From Collinsella tanakaei (GTDB lineage: Bacteria; Actinomycetota; Coriobacteriia; Coriobacteriales; Coriobacteriaceae), in contig NZ_JACJMB010000020.1 in assembly GCF_016902615.1 (NCBI RefSeq), positions 1-40,963 of the forward strand: a stretch of 40,963 nucleotides of DNA, read 5' to 3'. How positions within the stretch are numbered: position 1 is the first letter of the stretch; every line of letters starts with the position of its first letter. The notes under the pieces are model-generated. The model was not told where the DNA came from, made no database searches, and was given only the letters and a program-made list of their open reading frames with translations. The position numbers and the translations under genes are program-made. This document shows positions 32,974-40,963 of this stretch, in pieces.

Positions 32974-35049
32974 ATGGCCGGTCAGGTTGACGTAAAGAAG
33001 CAGATAGACACCGTTTTCAGTATTGCCAACACCCTGCGTGGAACGTATCAGGCGGATAAATATCGTGACGTCATCATTCCCATGACCATCCTCCGTCGCC
33101 TCGAATGCGCCCTTGCGAGCACCAAGGATGCGGTCTGCGAGCTCTATGAGAAGGACCCTGGGACGCCAGAGCAGATCCTGCGCCGCAAGGCAGGGTACGA
33201 CTTCTACAACACGAGTCGTTGGTCGCTTGCCAAGCTGCTCGGTGATCCCGCTCAGCTGCACAAGAACCTTAGAACTTATATAGACGCTTTCTCGCCCAAC
33301 ATCAAGCAGATCTTCGCGGACCTCGAGTTCGACAAGGAGATTACCAAGATGCACAAGGGCTCCAAGCTTACGGGCGTCGTCCGCAAGTTCTCGGAGCTCG
33401 ACCTGGATCCAGGTGCGGTCAGCAACGTGGCCATGGGATACATGTTCGAGGAGATCATCCGCCGCTTCTCGGAGAACGCGGAGGCGGGCGACCACTACAC
33501 CCCTCGCGAGGTCGTTCGCCTCCTCACGCGGCTCGCCCTCGCGGAGGGCTGCGAGGACCTGAGCGAGCCGGGGAAGGTCATCAAGGTGGGCGACTTTGCG
33601 TGCGGAACGGGCGGCATGCTCTCCTGTGCGAAGGAGCTCCTGGACGAGATCTGCCCGGATGCGGACGTCTACCTCTACGGGCAGGAGATCATTCCCGACA
33701 CGCACGCCATCTGCCTCGCTGACATGCTCATCAAGGGCCAGCGCGCGGAGAACATCCGCCAGGCGGACACCATGAAGGAGGACTGCTTTCCCAACGACAA
33801 GATGCGCCTCGTGCTCATGAATCCGCCCTTCGGTCAGCCGTGGGGAGGAAAGGACGCAGGCGACGGCGTGGAAAAGGCTGTCAAGGACGAGTACGCGAAG
33901 CTCGACAGCAGGTTCCCGGCAGGCCTCCCCGCCAAGAGTGACATGCAGCTCCTGTTCATGCAGCACGTCATGTATAAGCTCGACGACGAACATGGGCGCG
34001 CCTGCGTGATCTCCAACGGCTCGCCTCTCTTCTCCGGCGGGACCTCGTCGGGTGAGTCCCAGATTCGCCGGTGGCTCCTGGAGAACGACTACGTGGAGGC
34101 CATCGTCGGGATGCCGGGGGACCTCTTCTACAACACGGGAATCGCCATCTACGTGTGGGTGCTCTCGAAGAACAAGGCCCCATGCAGGCGCGGGCTCGTC
34201 CAGCTCATCGACGCCACCTCCGAGTGGGTGCCCATGCGCCGCTCGCTTGGCAACAAGCGCAAGCAGGTCTCGGGCGAGCAAATCGAGGAGATCGTCAAGC
34301 TCTACACGGACTTCCAGGAGGGCGAGAAGTGCTGCATCCTCCCCAACGAGGAGTTCCTCTATCACGAGTACGCGGTGTACCAGCCCCTTCAGCGAAGCTA
34401 CCAGATAACACCCGAGCGTATCGACGACCTTGCCGCGCGAAAGTTCAAGGACGACTTCCACAACCCGGCAAAGCTCGAGGAGCTCTCGCTCATCGACGAG
34501 GCTGACATGAGCTCCAGGCAGAGAAAGCAGCTCGAGGGCCTGCGCGCTGCCGAGCCGGTCTTCGAGCGGATGCTCGCGCTCTTGAGGGACAATGTCATGA
34601 AAGAGCCGACTCAGGACTACAAGGCCTTCGGCAAGATGGTGAGTGACCTTCTCTTCACCCTTCCGGACTACAGGGACGGCGAGACTCCCGCCCAGAGGAA
34701 GAGCGTCGTGGACAAGGTGGTGGACGCCATGTCCGAGATGGACAAGACGGCGCCCCTGCGCTACAGGCGTGATGGGTCCGTGGAGTACGACCCTTCCACC
34801 AAGGACACGGAGATCGTAAGGCTCTCCGAGGACGTCGAGGAGTACTTCGAGCGCGAGGTCTATCCCTATGTTCCCGACGCGAAGTGGTTCGACGAGGAGA
34901 CCGACAAGGCGGTGAAGACGGGGGCGGAGATTCCGTTCACGCGCTACTTTTACGCGTACGTGTCACCTGAGCCCTCGGACAAGCTGCTCGCCGAGTTCAG
35001 CCGCCTGGAGATTGAGCTGCAGGATCAGCTCAAGGAGTTGATGGCATGA
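32974..35049 (+). CDS. hsdM: Type I restriction-modification system, DNA methyltransferase subunit HsdM
   Basis: 691-residue N6-adenine methyltransferase; with HsdS it forms the methylase, and with HsdR the restriction complex. N-terminal HsdM helical domain about 5-150; SAM-binding motif I DFACGTGGML at 207-216; catalytic motif IV NPPFG from Asn283. It is longer than the usual 500-550; residues about 520-691 form a C-terminal extension that contacts the other subunits in longer HsdM types. GGGGGAG lies seven bases before ATG. Its stop overlaps the hsdS start (ATGA). Confidence 0.95.
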   Translation: MAGQVDVKKQIDTVFSIANTLRGTYQADKYRDVIIPMTILRRLECALASTKDAVCELYEKDPGTPEQILRRKAGYDFYNTSRWSLAKLLGDPAQLHKNLRTYIDAFSPNIKQIFADLEFDKEITKMHKGSKLTGVVRKFSELDLDPGAVSNVAMGYMFEEIIRRFSENAEAGDHYTPREVVRLLTRLALAEGCEDLSEPGKVIKVGDFACGTGGMLSCAKELLDEICPDADVYLYGQEIIPDTHAICLADMLIKGQRAENIRQADTMKEDCFPNDKMRLVLMNPPFGQPWGGKDAGDGVEKAVKDEYAKLDSRFPAGLPAKSDMQLLFMQHVMYKLDDEHGRACVISNGSPLFSGGTSSGESQIRRWLLENDYVEAIVGMPGDLFYNTGIAIYVWVLSKNKAPCRRGLVQLIDATSEWVPMRRSLGNKRKQVSGEQIEEIVKLYTDFQEGEKCCILPNEEFLYHEYAVYQPLQRSYQITPERIDDLAARKFKDDFHNPAKLEELSLIDEADMSSRQRKQLEGLRAAEPVFERMLALLRDNVMKEPTQDYKAFGKMVSDLLFTLPDYRDGETPAQRKSVVDKVVDAMSEMDKTAPLRYRRDGSVEYDPSTKDTEIVRLSEDVEEYFEREVYPYVPDAKWFDEETDKAVKTGAEIPFTRYFYAYVSPEPSDKLLAEFSRLEIELQDQLKELMA

Positions 35050-36389
35050 TGGCGGAGGGGATGAGGCCGAGCGGTGTCGAATGGATCGGGGATATTCCGG
35101 TCTCTTGGAAGATGGGGCGCCTTAGATATCTGGCATCCTTTGAATCCGGTGCAACACCGAGCAAGGACATCTCCGACTTCTGGGACGGCGAGATTCCCTG
35201 GGTTTCCTCACAAGAGGTCAAGACAGACGTTCTGACCGATACTTCTCTTCATATTTCCGTTAAGGCTGTTGAGAGCTGTTCCACAAGACTGCTTCCCGAA
35301 GGGACTGTTGTTATGGTGGCTCGCTCCGGCATCCTTCAGCACACACTTCCAGTCGCGTTGCTTGCATGCCCAATGACAGTCAATCAGGATATCAAGGCGC
35401 TGACTTTCAATGACCAAGTGCTGGGCAAGTTCTTTCTTTACTTTGTCAAGGGAAATAACGACAACCTTTTGAAGGTTCTTCTTAAGGATAAGTCCACGGT
35501 CGACAATATCAGTTTCGATTATCTTCTCTCCCTCAGGGTTCCGGTGCCGCCCATTGAGGAACAAGAGCGTATAACGAAGTATCTGGATACATTCTGCAAG
35601 AGCGTTGAGTTCTGCATCGGCTCAATCGAACGGCAGATCGACTTGCTGGAACGGTATCGCTCCTCCGTAATTCACGAGGCCGTAACCAAGGGCCTTGATT
35701 CAAATGTACCCATGAAGCCAAGTGGCGCGGAATGGGTCCATTCCGTGCCGGAGTCCTGGCGGGTTGAACCTTTGAAATACCACTGCTCGATGTTCAAGGG
35801 CCTCCCGATACTAAAGACCGACCTTGTTGAGGAGGGCGTGCCCGTCATAAGCTACGGGCAGATTCACTCGAAGGACAACACGGGAGCCCATTTGGATGAC
35901 AGCCTGCTGAGGTTCATCCCGGCGAACAGAGTGTCGGGAAGCGAATCGTCAAAGCTCCAGAGGGGCGACGTCGTATTCGCCGACACGTCGGAGGACGTCG
36001 AGGGGATAGGCAACGCTGCGCTGATTGATACGGACGACGTCGTCTACGCCGGCTATCATACCGTGACCTGCCGTTCCGACCAAACGAGCCTGAGCGGCCG
36101 TTATCTCGCCTATCTGGCCAGAACCGATGCCTGGCGCTATCAGCTCAGAAATCTCGCGATGGGCGTCAAGGTGTTTAGCATTACCCAGGCTATTCTCAGA
36201 AAAGCCGAGGTTCTCCTTCCGCCTCGCGATGAACAGGAGCGCATAACGGATTTCCTCGACGATCGATGCTCAGCCATCGACGCCGTCATCAACACAAAGC
36301 GCAAGCAGCTCGACGTTCTCAAGAAGCGCCGGCAATCCCTCATCTACGAGTATGTTGCCGGCAAGCGCCGTGTCGGTACGAAAGGATAG
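35046..36389 (+). CDS. hsdS: Type I restriction-modification system, specificity subunit HsdS
   Basis: 447 residues; sets the bipartite DNA target. Two half-repeats, each with a variable recognition domain and a conserved helical spacer. The first starts at WIGDIPVSWK and its spacer begins EEQERITKYLD (about 172-182); the second starts WVHSVPESWR (about 234) and its spacer begins DEQERITDFLD. The spacer repeat is visible in DNA: 35559-35576 and 36231-36248 differ at 2 of 18 bases. The first recognition domain is lower in GC than hsdM, typical of exchangeable target domains. Translation is coupled to hsdM. No second hsdS fragment or invertase is present, so phase switching is not indicated. 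Confidence 0.94.
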   Translation: MMAEGMRPSGVEWIGDIPVSWKMGRLRYLASFESGATPSKDISDFWDGEIPWVSSQEVKTDVLTDTSLHISVKAVESCSTRLLPEGTVVMVARSGILQHTLPVALLACPMTVNQDIKALTFNDQVLGKFFLYFVKGNNDNLLKVLLKDKSTVDNISFDYLLSLRVPVPPIEEQERITKYLDTFCKSVEFCIGSIERQIDLLERYRSSVIHEAVTKGLDSNVPMKPSGAEWVHSVPESWRVEPLKYHCSMFKGLPILKTDLVEEGVPVISYGQIHSKDNTGAHLDDSLLRFIPANRVSGSESSKLQRGDVVFADTSEDVEGIGNAALIDTDDVVYAGYHTVTCRSDQTSLSGRYLAYLARTDAWRYQLRNLAMGVKVFSITQAILRKAEVLLPPRDEQERITDFLDDRCSAIDAVINTKRKQLDVLKKRRQSLIYEYVAGKRRVGTKG

Positions 36390-36391
36390 CT

Positions 36392-39300
36392 ATGGCTGGG
36401 CAAGGTGTCTCTATAGAGTACGACTCCATGGCTCCTCGCAGGAGCCCTCTTACGGAGCGTGACTTTCAGAACATCATCATCGACCAGCTCGTGCATGAGA
36501 ACGGGTATGTGCGCAGGCTCGCGAAGAGGAGCTACGACCCGATTCTCGCCATGGACTCGGAGCTGCTGATTGACTTTCTCGAGCGGACGCAGCCAGAGGC
36601 GATCGCTCGCCTGCAAGCAATCTATGACGGGGGTTGGCGGGAGACCGTGATCGCCAGGATTGCCAACGAGGTCGCCGAGCGCGGCCTAGTGAGGGCCATC
36701 TGGAACGGGGTCTCGTTCGATTCCGGAGTCGAGCTCAGTCTCGTGCACCCGCGCCCCTCCGCAGGCTTCGACCTCGCGGCGGCGGAGCTCTACGAGCAGA
36801 ACGTCCTCTCCTGCATGGACGAGGTCTACCACAAGGAGGATGAGCGGATAGACCTCGTCATCTTCCTGAACGGCCTCGCAATCTTCACCCTGGAGCTCAA
36901 GTGCGAGAGCTCGGGTACCGGTTGGAGTTACCGGGACGCCATCAGGCAGTATAAGTTCGAACGAGACTGCAAGACGCGCCTGCTCATGCCCAAGGTCGGC
37001 GCGCTTGCGCACTTCGCCGTAGACCTGTCTGAGGTCTGGGTGTGCGCCGAGCTCAGGGGTGGGGACTCGAAGTTCCTCCCGTTCAACAAGGGCGTGCGCG
37101 AGGAGGGGGCGGCACACGAGACGCGCGCGGGCAACCCCGTGGAGGAGGGGAAGATCCCCACCTCCTACCTCTGGGAGGAGGTGCTCAAGCGGGACTCGGT
37201 CTTCTCGCTCATCTACGACTTCGTGTACTACGCGCGCGACCGGAAGTCCAGGAAGAAGAGGGACGAGAGGCCCATATTCCCTCGATACCAGCAGATGCGT
37301 GCCGTCACGCGCATCGCGGGGGACATCGCGAGGAACGGGACGCTCAGAGACTACCTCGTGGAGCACAGCGCCGGATCAGGTAAGACGAACACGATCTGCT
37401 GGCTTGCGCACAAGCTCGCGGGACTCTACGCCGAGGGTGAGGATGACCTGCTCTTCTCAAAGGTCCTTATTGTCACCGATCGCATCGTCGTTGACCGCCA
37501 GCTCCAAGCGGCGGTGACCGACATGGCGAAAGCGCCTGGGACGGTCCGCGTGATCGACTCCGAGGGAAGGGCCGACGAGAACGGGGAGACGAGCAAGTCG
37601 GGCAAGCTCTCAAAGGCGCTTGCAGGCAATTACCGCATCGTTGTGTGCACCATGGCGACGTTTCTCAACTTGGAGCGAGGCTTCTTCGATGGAACGGGCT
37701 TTCGCTTCGCCGTCCTCATCGACGAGGCCCATGGATCGACCTCAGGTGAGACAATGGCGGCGGTCAATGGTGCGCTGTCGGACATTGATCTCCAGGAACC
37801 CTCGGCCATCGACCGCGTCTCCCAGCTCGTCTCGGAGGACATTGCCCGTTCTGGCAGACAGCGCAACGTCTCTATCATTGGCTTTACGGCAACTCCGACC
37901 GGGCGGACGCTAGACATGTTCGGCACGCTCAACAAGGAGGGCAAGAAGGAGGCCTTTGACCTCTACTCCATGCGGCAGGCGATCGAGGAGGGGTTCATCC
38001 TCGACGTCACCTCCAACTACACGACCTACGACTCGTTCTGCCGCGTCGTCAAGTCCATCCCGGACGACCCTGAGCTCGAGACCGCCTCCGCGAAGCGGCA
38101 GCTAGCGCACCTCATTTCCGTGAACGACGGGACCGTCGAGGGAAACCTCCGCGTCATCGTCAACCACTTCACGTGCTGCGTGCAGGGGGACCTTGGCGGC
38201 AGGGCGAAGGCGATGATTGTGACGTCGAGCCGCGAGGCGGCGGTTCGCTATCGCTTGGCGTATGAGGCGCTCCGACGGGACAACATGGGTAAGCTCGGGC
38301 ACGTTCGGGCTCTCGTTGCGTTCTCGGGAGAGATTTGGGTCGATGGGGAGCGCTACACGGAGGTTCTGATGAACGGGGGCCTCGCCGAGAGCAAGCTGCC
38401 CGACGTGTTCGCGCAGGACGGGTACCGCCTGCTCATCGTCGCCGACAAGTATCAGACCGGCTTCGACGAGCCGCTCCTCTCTGCGATGTACGTCGCCAAG
38501 AAGCTCCACGGGCTCTCCGCCGTTCAGACGCTCTCGCGTCTTAACCGCATATGTCCGCCGTATGAGAAGCGTCCCTACGTGCTCGATTTTGCTAACAGCT
38601 ACGAGGACATTGCGGCGGCGTTCGCGCCCTACTACGAGACCACCGTGCTCGAGAACCCCATGACGATCTCCGACCTACGCGAGACCGAGCGCAACCTGGA
38701 GGAGACGGGGGTGCTCGACGCGGACGATGTGCGCGAGTTCTACCGTCTTCTCGCCAAGGGGAAGCAGTCCAACTCGGACAAGGAGCGGATGTGGTCTCTT
38801 CTTGCGCGCGCAGCGTCCTCGGTCAAGGCGATGGACGGTGAAGATGCCGAGGTCACTCGGAGAATCATCCGCCACTTTTGCCGGCAGTACTCGTTCCTCA
38901 TCATGGCGTCGCCCTTTATGGACGAGTACATGCACATGGAGTACCGCTTCTGCCAATATCTGATTCACGAGATTAGCGTGACTCACGGCGGCGGGGAGGG
39001 GCTCGACATTTCCGACAAGGTCGAATTCGCCGATTTCACGGTGGAGAAGTCTGGCGAGTATTTCGGTAAGGCGCTCGAGGCCTCGCCGACCGTGACGATA
39101 GCGAGGGGCATCGGCACTGCGCTCACCAAGGACCAGATGGAGACGCTCTCGAGAATCGTGGCGGAGTGGAACGCGAGGTATGGCAAGAGCTTCGACACGG
39201 ACGTCGCAGCGAGCTCGCTCTTGACGCTGAGAGGCACTCTGAGCGCCAACGAGAAGGTGCGGAGGAGCGCCCGCGTCAACTCAAAGAGGGACTTCGCCAA

Positions 39301-39466
39301 CACCGTGGAGGACCAGGCGGAGGAGGCCATCGTGGAGAACTACGACAAGAACAGGGAGTGGTACAGCTTCCTGCTTAGCCAGCCGCAGGTGGGGCGGGAT
39401 CTCCTCCATCTGCTGGTGGACGGCCTCTACGACGGGATCCGGCGAGAAGAGGAAGATGGGCGCTGA
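36392..39466 (+). CDS. hsdR: Type I restriction-modification system, restriction subunit HsdR
   Basis: 1024-residue motor and nuclease subunit. The PD-(D/E)xK nuclease is near the N-terminus: Asp154 and Glu168-x-Lys170 in TLELK. Superfamily 2 translocase motifs: GSGKT with Lys331, DEAH with Asp444 in VLIDEAHGS, GFTATP, and QTGFDEPLL. All catalytic residues are present, so it should be active. The start is ATG 36392 with AAAGGA 5 bases upstream; a longer in-frame reading overlaps hsdS and is rejected. It sits 2 bases after hsdS. The frame runs to the TGA at 39464-39466. Confidence 0.96.
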   Translation: MAGQGVSIEYDSMAPRRSPLTERDFQNIIIDQLVHENGYVRRLAKRSYDPILAMDSELLIDFLERTQPEAIARLQAIYDGGWRETVIARIANEVAERGLVRAIWNGVSFDSGVELSLVHPRPSAGFDLAAAELYEQNVLSCMDEVYHKEDERIDLVIFLNGLAIFTLELKCESSGTGWSYRDAIRQYKFERDCKTRLLMPKVGALAHFAVDLSEVWVCAELRGGDSKFLPFNKGVREEGAAHETRAGNPVEEGKIPTSYLWEEVLKRDSVFSLIYDFVYYARDRKSRKKRDERPIFPRYQQMRAVTRIAGDIARNGTLRDYLVEHSAGSGKTNTICWLAHKLAGLYAEGEDDLLFSKVLIVTDRIVVDRQLQAAVTDMAKAPGTVRVIDSEGRADENGETSKSGKLSKALAGNYRIVVCTMATFLNLERGFFDGTGFRFAVLIDEAHGSTSGETMAAVNGALSDIDLQEPSAIDRVSQLVSEDIARSGRQRNVSIIGFTATPTGRTLDMFGTLNKEGKKEAFDLYSMRQAIEEGFILDVTSNYTTYDSFCRVVKSIPDDPELETASAKRQLAHLISVNDGTVEGNLRVIVNHFTCCVQGDLGGRAKAMIVTSSREAAVRYRLAYEALRRDNMGKLGHVRALVAFSGEIWVDGERYTEVLMNGGLAESKLPDVFAQDGYRLLIVADKYQTGFDEPLLSAMYVAKKLHGLSAVQTLSRLNRICPPYEKRPYVLDFANSYEDIAAAFAPYYETTVLENPMTISDLRETERNLEETGVLDADDVREFYRLLAKGKQSNSDKERMWSLLARAASSVKAMDGEDAEVTRRIIRHFCRQYSFLIMASPFMDEYMHMEYRFCQYLIHEISVTHGGGEGLDISDKVEFADFTVEKSGEYFGKALEASPTVTIARGIGTALTKDQMETLSRIVAEWNARYGKSFDTDVAASSLLTLRGTLSANEKVRRSARVNSKRDFANTVEDQAEEAIVENYDKNREWYSFLLSQPQVGRDLLHLLVDGLYDGIRREEEDGR

Positions 39467-39503
39467 TTGGTCCGCCGGATGGATTAGAAGGAGTTTGGGA
39501 GTA

Positions 39504-40475
39504 ATGGGCAATCTGAATCAGAGCGCGTCCTCGACGGCAACGGGACAAGTCGGGGTTGTGAACAACGAAGGGGGCGTCACCGTCAACTTGAGCCCCAGCT
39601 TTAAACTATCTGGCTTTGCGGGAGGCTTCCTTGCTCCAAGAAGAGCGAAAAAGGCTGCTGAAGCGATGGCCGCGATGAACAAAGCAATAGCTGAATCGAT
39701 GGCCACATACATGTCCTTTTCACCGACGGTATCGCCGGAGAGGGCGTATCTTATGGCTGTAACCGGCCTGATGTTTACAGAGAGGCAGGCGGATAATCTT
39801 CTCGCCGTGTTGAATCGTGTAGCAGGGTCCATAGACGGGGAGGCTGACCCGGACAACTTATCAGATGCAACGCGAGACAAAATAATAGAGGGTTCGCGCG
39901 AGGCCGATGAGCAAGAAGTGCGCGAAATATGGGCAAAGCTGATACTTGGTGAGCTTGAGTCTCCCGGGCTTTACTCCAAGAGAAGCATGGACATTCTTGC
40001 TAACATGGAACGGAAGGATGCCGAGGATTTTCAGGCCCTATGCTCTATTTGCGTTTATCCTTTGGGAGGAGAGGGTGATCCGAACTCGCTTTTGGTAGTC
40101 GAAAATATCAGCAGCGGATTAATCAATGGCGGAGTAATGTCCTTGCTTGATAGAACGAACCTTGAATCAATGGGCTTGGTTGCCACTTCGATAGTTTCAA
40201 ATAGGCATGTCCCTGCAGGTGGGTTTGTCGGGCTGGCAACAAAGGATGGTCCGGTTTTTATCGTTAACGGCGGGGAACGGGAAAAGGAGGTCGCTTTTTC
40301 ACCAGTGCTTACAAACGAGGGGAAAGAACTGGCCCGCCTTTGTGAAGATTACATTGGGTCATCGAAGAATCTGCGCGAGCAGATATCGATTAAGGCGGAA
40401 AAAAGCGGACTGAAGGTAGGGGACTTAAGCGATTTTGCCCGCGTTGACGTTAAGATAACTGACGTGTCGCATTGA
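39504..40475 (+). CDS. DUF2806-like protein of the hsd operon, function unknown
   Basis: 323 residues from ATG 39504, which has AAGGAG (39488-39493) upstream. An in-frame ATG at 39456 overlaps hsdR and would add 16 residues. A Gly/Ser/Asn-rich N-terminus is followed by LAPRRAKKAAEAMAAM and the block EVREIWAKLILGELESPG plus SKRSMDILANME, which match the DUF2806 pattern (WAK.LAGE...PG.fS.RTL.iL). The family is often seen in defence or mobile regions and has no proven role. GC content is clearly lower and codons such as ata and aaa more frequent than in hsdM or hsdR, so it was probably acquired separately. No membrane helix or catalytic motif is obvious. Confidence 0.7.
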   Translation: MGNLNQSASSTATGQVGVVNNEGGVTVNLSPSFKLSGFAGGFLAPRRAKKAAEAMAAMNKAIAESMATYMSFSPTVSPERAYLMAVTGLMFTERQADNLLAVLNRVAGSIDGEADPDNLSDATRDKIIEGSREADEQEVREIWAKLILGELESPGLYSKRSMDILANMERKDAEDFQALCSICVYPLGGEGDPNSLLVVENISSGLINGGVMSLLDRTNLESMGLVATSIVSNRHVPAGGFVGLATKDGPVFIVNGGEREKEVAFSPVLTNEGKELARLCEDYIGSSKNLREQISIKAEKSGLKVGDLSDFARVDVKITDVSH

Positions 40476-40688
40476 GTCGTTTTTGTCCTTCCAAGTGTGT
40501 CTTCCAAGGTCCTCGCTATAGTGGAAAGCGCATCATAAAAGGTGCGTATGGCGGCCAGAGGCTCTTCATGGTTCTGCCGGTACCAATCTGCAACGGCAGT
40601 CATGGCTGCGGACGACTAGCGCTCTTCCGGGGCACTATGTCTCGTATCTCGTAAACCCCCGCATGCTTAATCGTGCCCCAACATAGCG
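40476..40688. other. Intergenic end of the hsd operon
   Basis: No gene recognised. An imperfect inverted repeat lies at 40618-40635 and 40673-40690: AGCGCT and GGGGCAC in each arm, with five unmatched central bases. It borders the IS110 fragment and may be an old transposon end. No convincing terminator for the hsd operon was found. Confidence 0.4.
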
Positions 40689-40867
40689 CTGCCTGACGTC
40701 TTGCGGGGGCATGCCCGCCGCCGCGGCCGCGATGACCTCGGCGTCCCTCGCGTCGTTCCTGGCCACGCCCGGGACAGCTCGCGCGCCTTCTTCTCGCGCT
40801 TCCCGGTGAGGCAGGCGACCTCGCAGCCGGCCGCACGGGCGCGCCTGACCACGGTGGATTGGCTACA
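40689..40867 (-). pseudogene. Fragment of an IS110-family transposase, frameshifted
   Basis: On the - strand a frame reads VVRRARAAGCEVACLTGKRE and KKARELS, then a frameshift near 40770-40780 moves to PGVARNDARDAEVIAAAAAG. The latter matches the (K/R)-x-D-x-x-DA-x-x-IA block of the DEDD domain of IS110 transposases. The N-terminal part is cut off at about 40867, where the IS3-type element starts, and the C-terminal part is lost after GMPPQDVRQ. Non-functional. Confidence 0.65.
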
Positions 40868-40963
40868 CTAGGTTGGACAGTTTCACGAGGGCCTATGGAA
40901 GGAGGCTCGATGGCCGATCCAAAGCACCCGAGGCATTTCACCGACGATTTCAAGAGGCAGATT
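40868..40963 (+). mobile_element. Left end of an IS3-family element, truncated by the window
   Basis: The sequence from about 40868 (GGTTGGACAGTTTCACGAGG) precedes a transposase start and interrupts the IS110 fragment. The exact terminal base cannot be fixed without the other end and the target-site duplication. Confidence 0.55.
40910..40963 (+). CDS. IS3-family transposase OrfA, N-terminal part only
   Basis: 18 codons up to the window edge, reading MADPKHPRHFTDDFKRQI. The H-F-T-D-x-F-K-x-Q-I opening is characteristic of IS3-type OrfA proteins, where it begins the helix-turn-helix DNA-binding domain. GGAAGGAGG lies directly upstream. The rest lies outside the window. Confidence 0.75.
   Translation, partial: MADPKHPRHFTDDFKRQI

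Noticed and set aside
35046-36389. hsdS as a phase-variable, invertible locus
   Set aside because: Only one hsdS, no silent hsdS cassette, no long inverted repeats and no site-specific invertase in the window.
40349-40603. 84-codon - strand frame at the end of the DUF2806-like gene
   Set aside because: Its first half looks protein-like (WYRQNHEEPLAAIRTFYDAL), but more than 40 percent overlaps the end of the better supported + strand gene, and no family is recognised. It may be a relic; not callable.

Overview
The window looks like a chromosome segment of a high-GC Gram-positive bacterium of the class Coriobacteriia, most like Collinsella or a close relative. This rests on gene content and order (uvrC-rapZ-whiA followed by gap-pgk-tpiA-gpmI-secG, an actinobacterial arrangement), strong G/C-ending codons, and plain sigma-70-type promoters. 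It is an inference; no 16S rRNA gene or other decisive marker is present.

Layout. 361-8183 is a cell-envelope block on the + strand: a secreted NlpC/P60 hydrolase, a YbaK-type deacylase, the lipid II flippase MurJ with a long N-terminal extension, a DegT-type PLP enzyme, a FemAB-type aminoacyltransferase and an ATP-grasp ligase. The last two look like a peptidoglycan-branching pair. 8186-12914 holds uvrC, a decayed 700-bp gap with an ABC-ATPase relic, rapZ and whiA; yvcK, which usually lies between the last two, is absent. 13092-18309 is the lower-glycolysis cluster gapA-pgk-tpiA-gpmI followed by secG, with a strong terminator between gapA and pgk and a 29-bp perfect palindrome before secG. 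18725-26612 is an oligopeptide ABC transporter, oppA-oppBCDF, followed by a second, divergent oppA.

26756-31416 holds tRNA-Leu(GAG), a two-gene partner-switching module (PAS/GAF-PP2C phosphatase plus a STAS-HATPase fusion protein) and, on the - strand, two copies of a tRNA-Gly(GCC)/tRNA-Cys(GCA) pair. Each pair has its own promoter and terminator, and a 24-bp perfect inverted repeat lies between the copies. A CmpB-like membrane protein and tRNA-Val(GAC) follow.

From about 32690 to the end the DNA looks like an accessory island next to the 3' end of tRNA-Val. It has three 12-bp-phased TGTCCAAA repeats that may be the relic of an integrase end, a complete type I restriction-modification operon (hsdM, hsdS, hsdR), a lower-GC DUF2806-like gene in the same operon, and then transposon wreckage: an IS110-type fragment interrupted by the start of an IS3-type element that runs off the window.

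The least expected features are the STAS-HATPase fusion next to its phosphatase, the three DET-x-x-F motifs in the MurJ extension, the missing yvcK, the missing Fe-S cysteine in UvrC, and the two large perfect palindromes. No CRISPR array, rRNA or complete phage is visible. All functions are assigned by motif reading; no database search was run.
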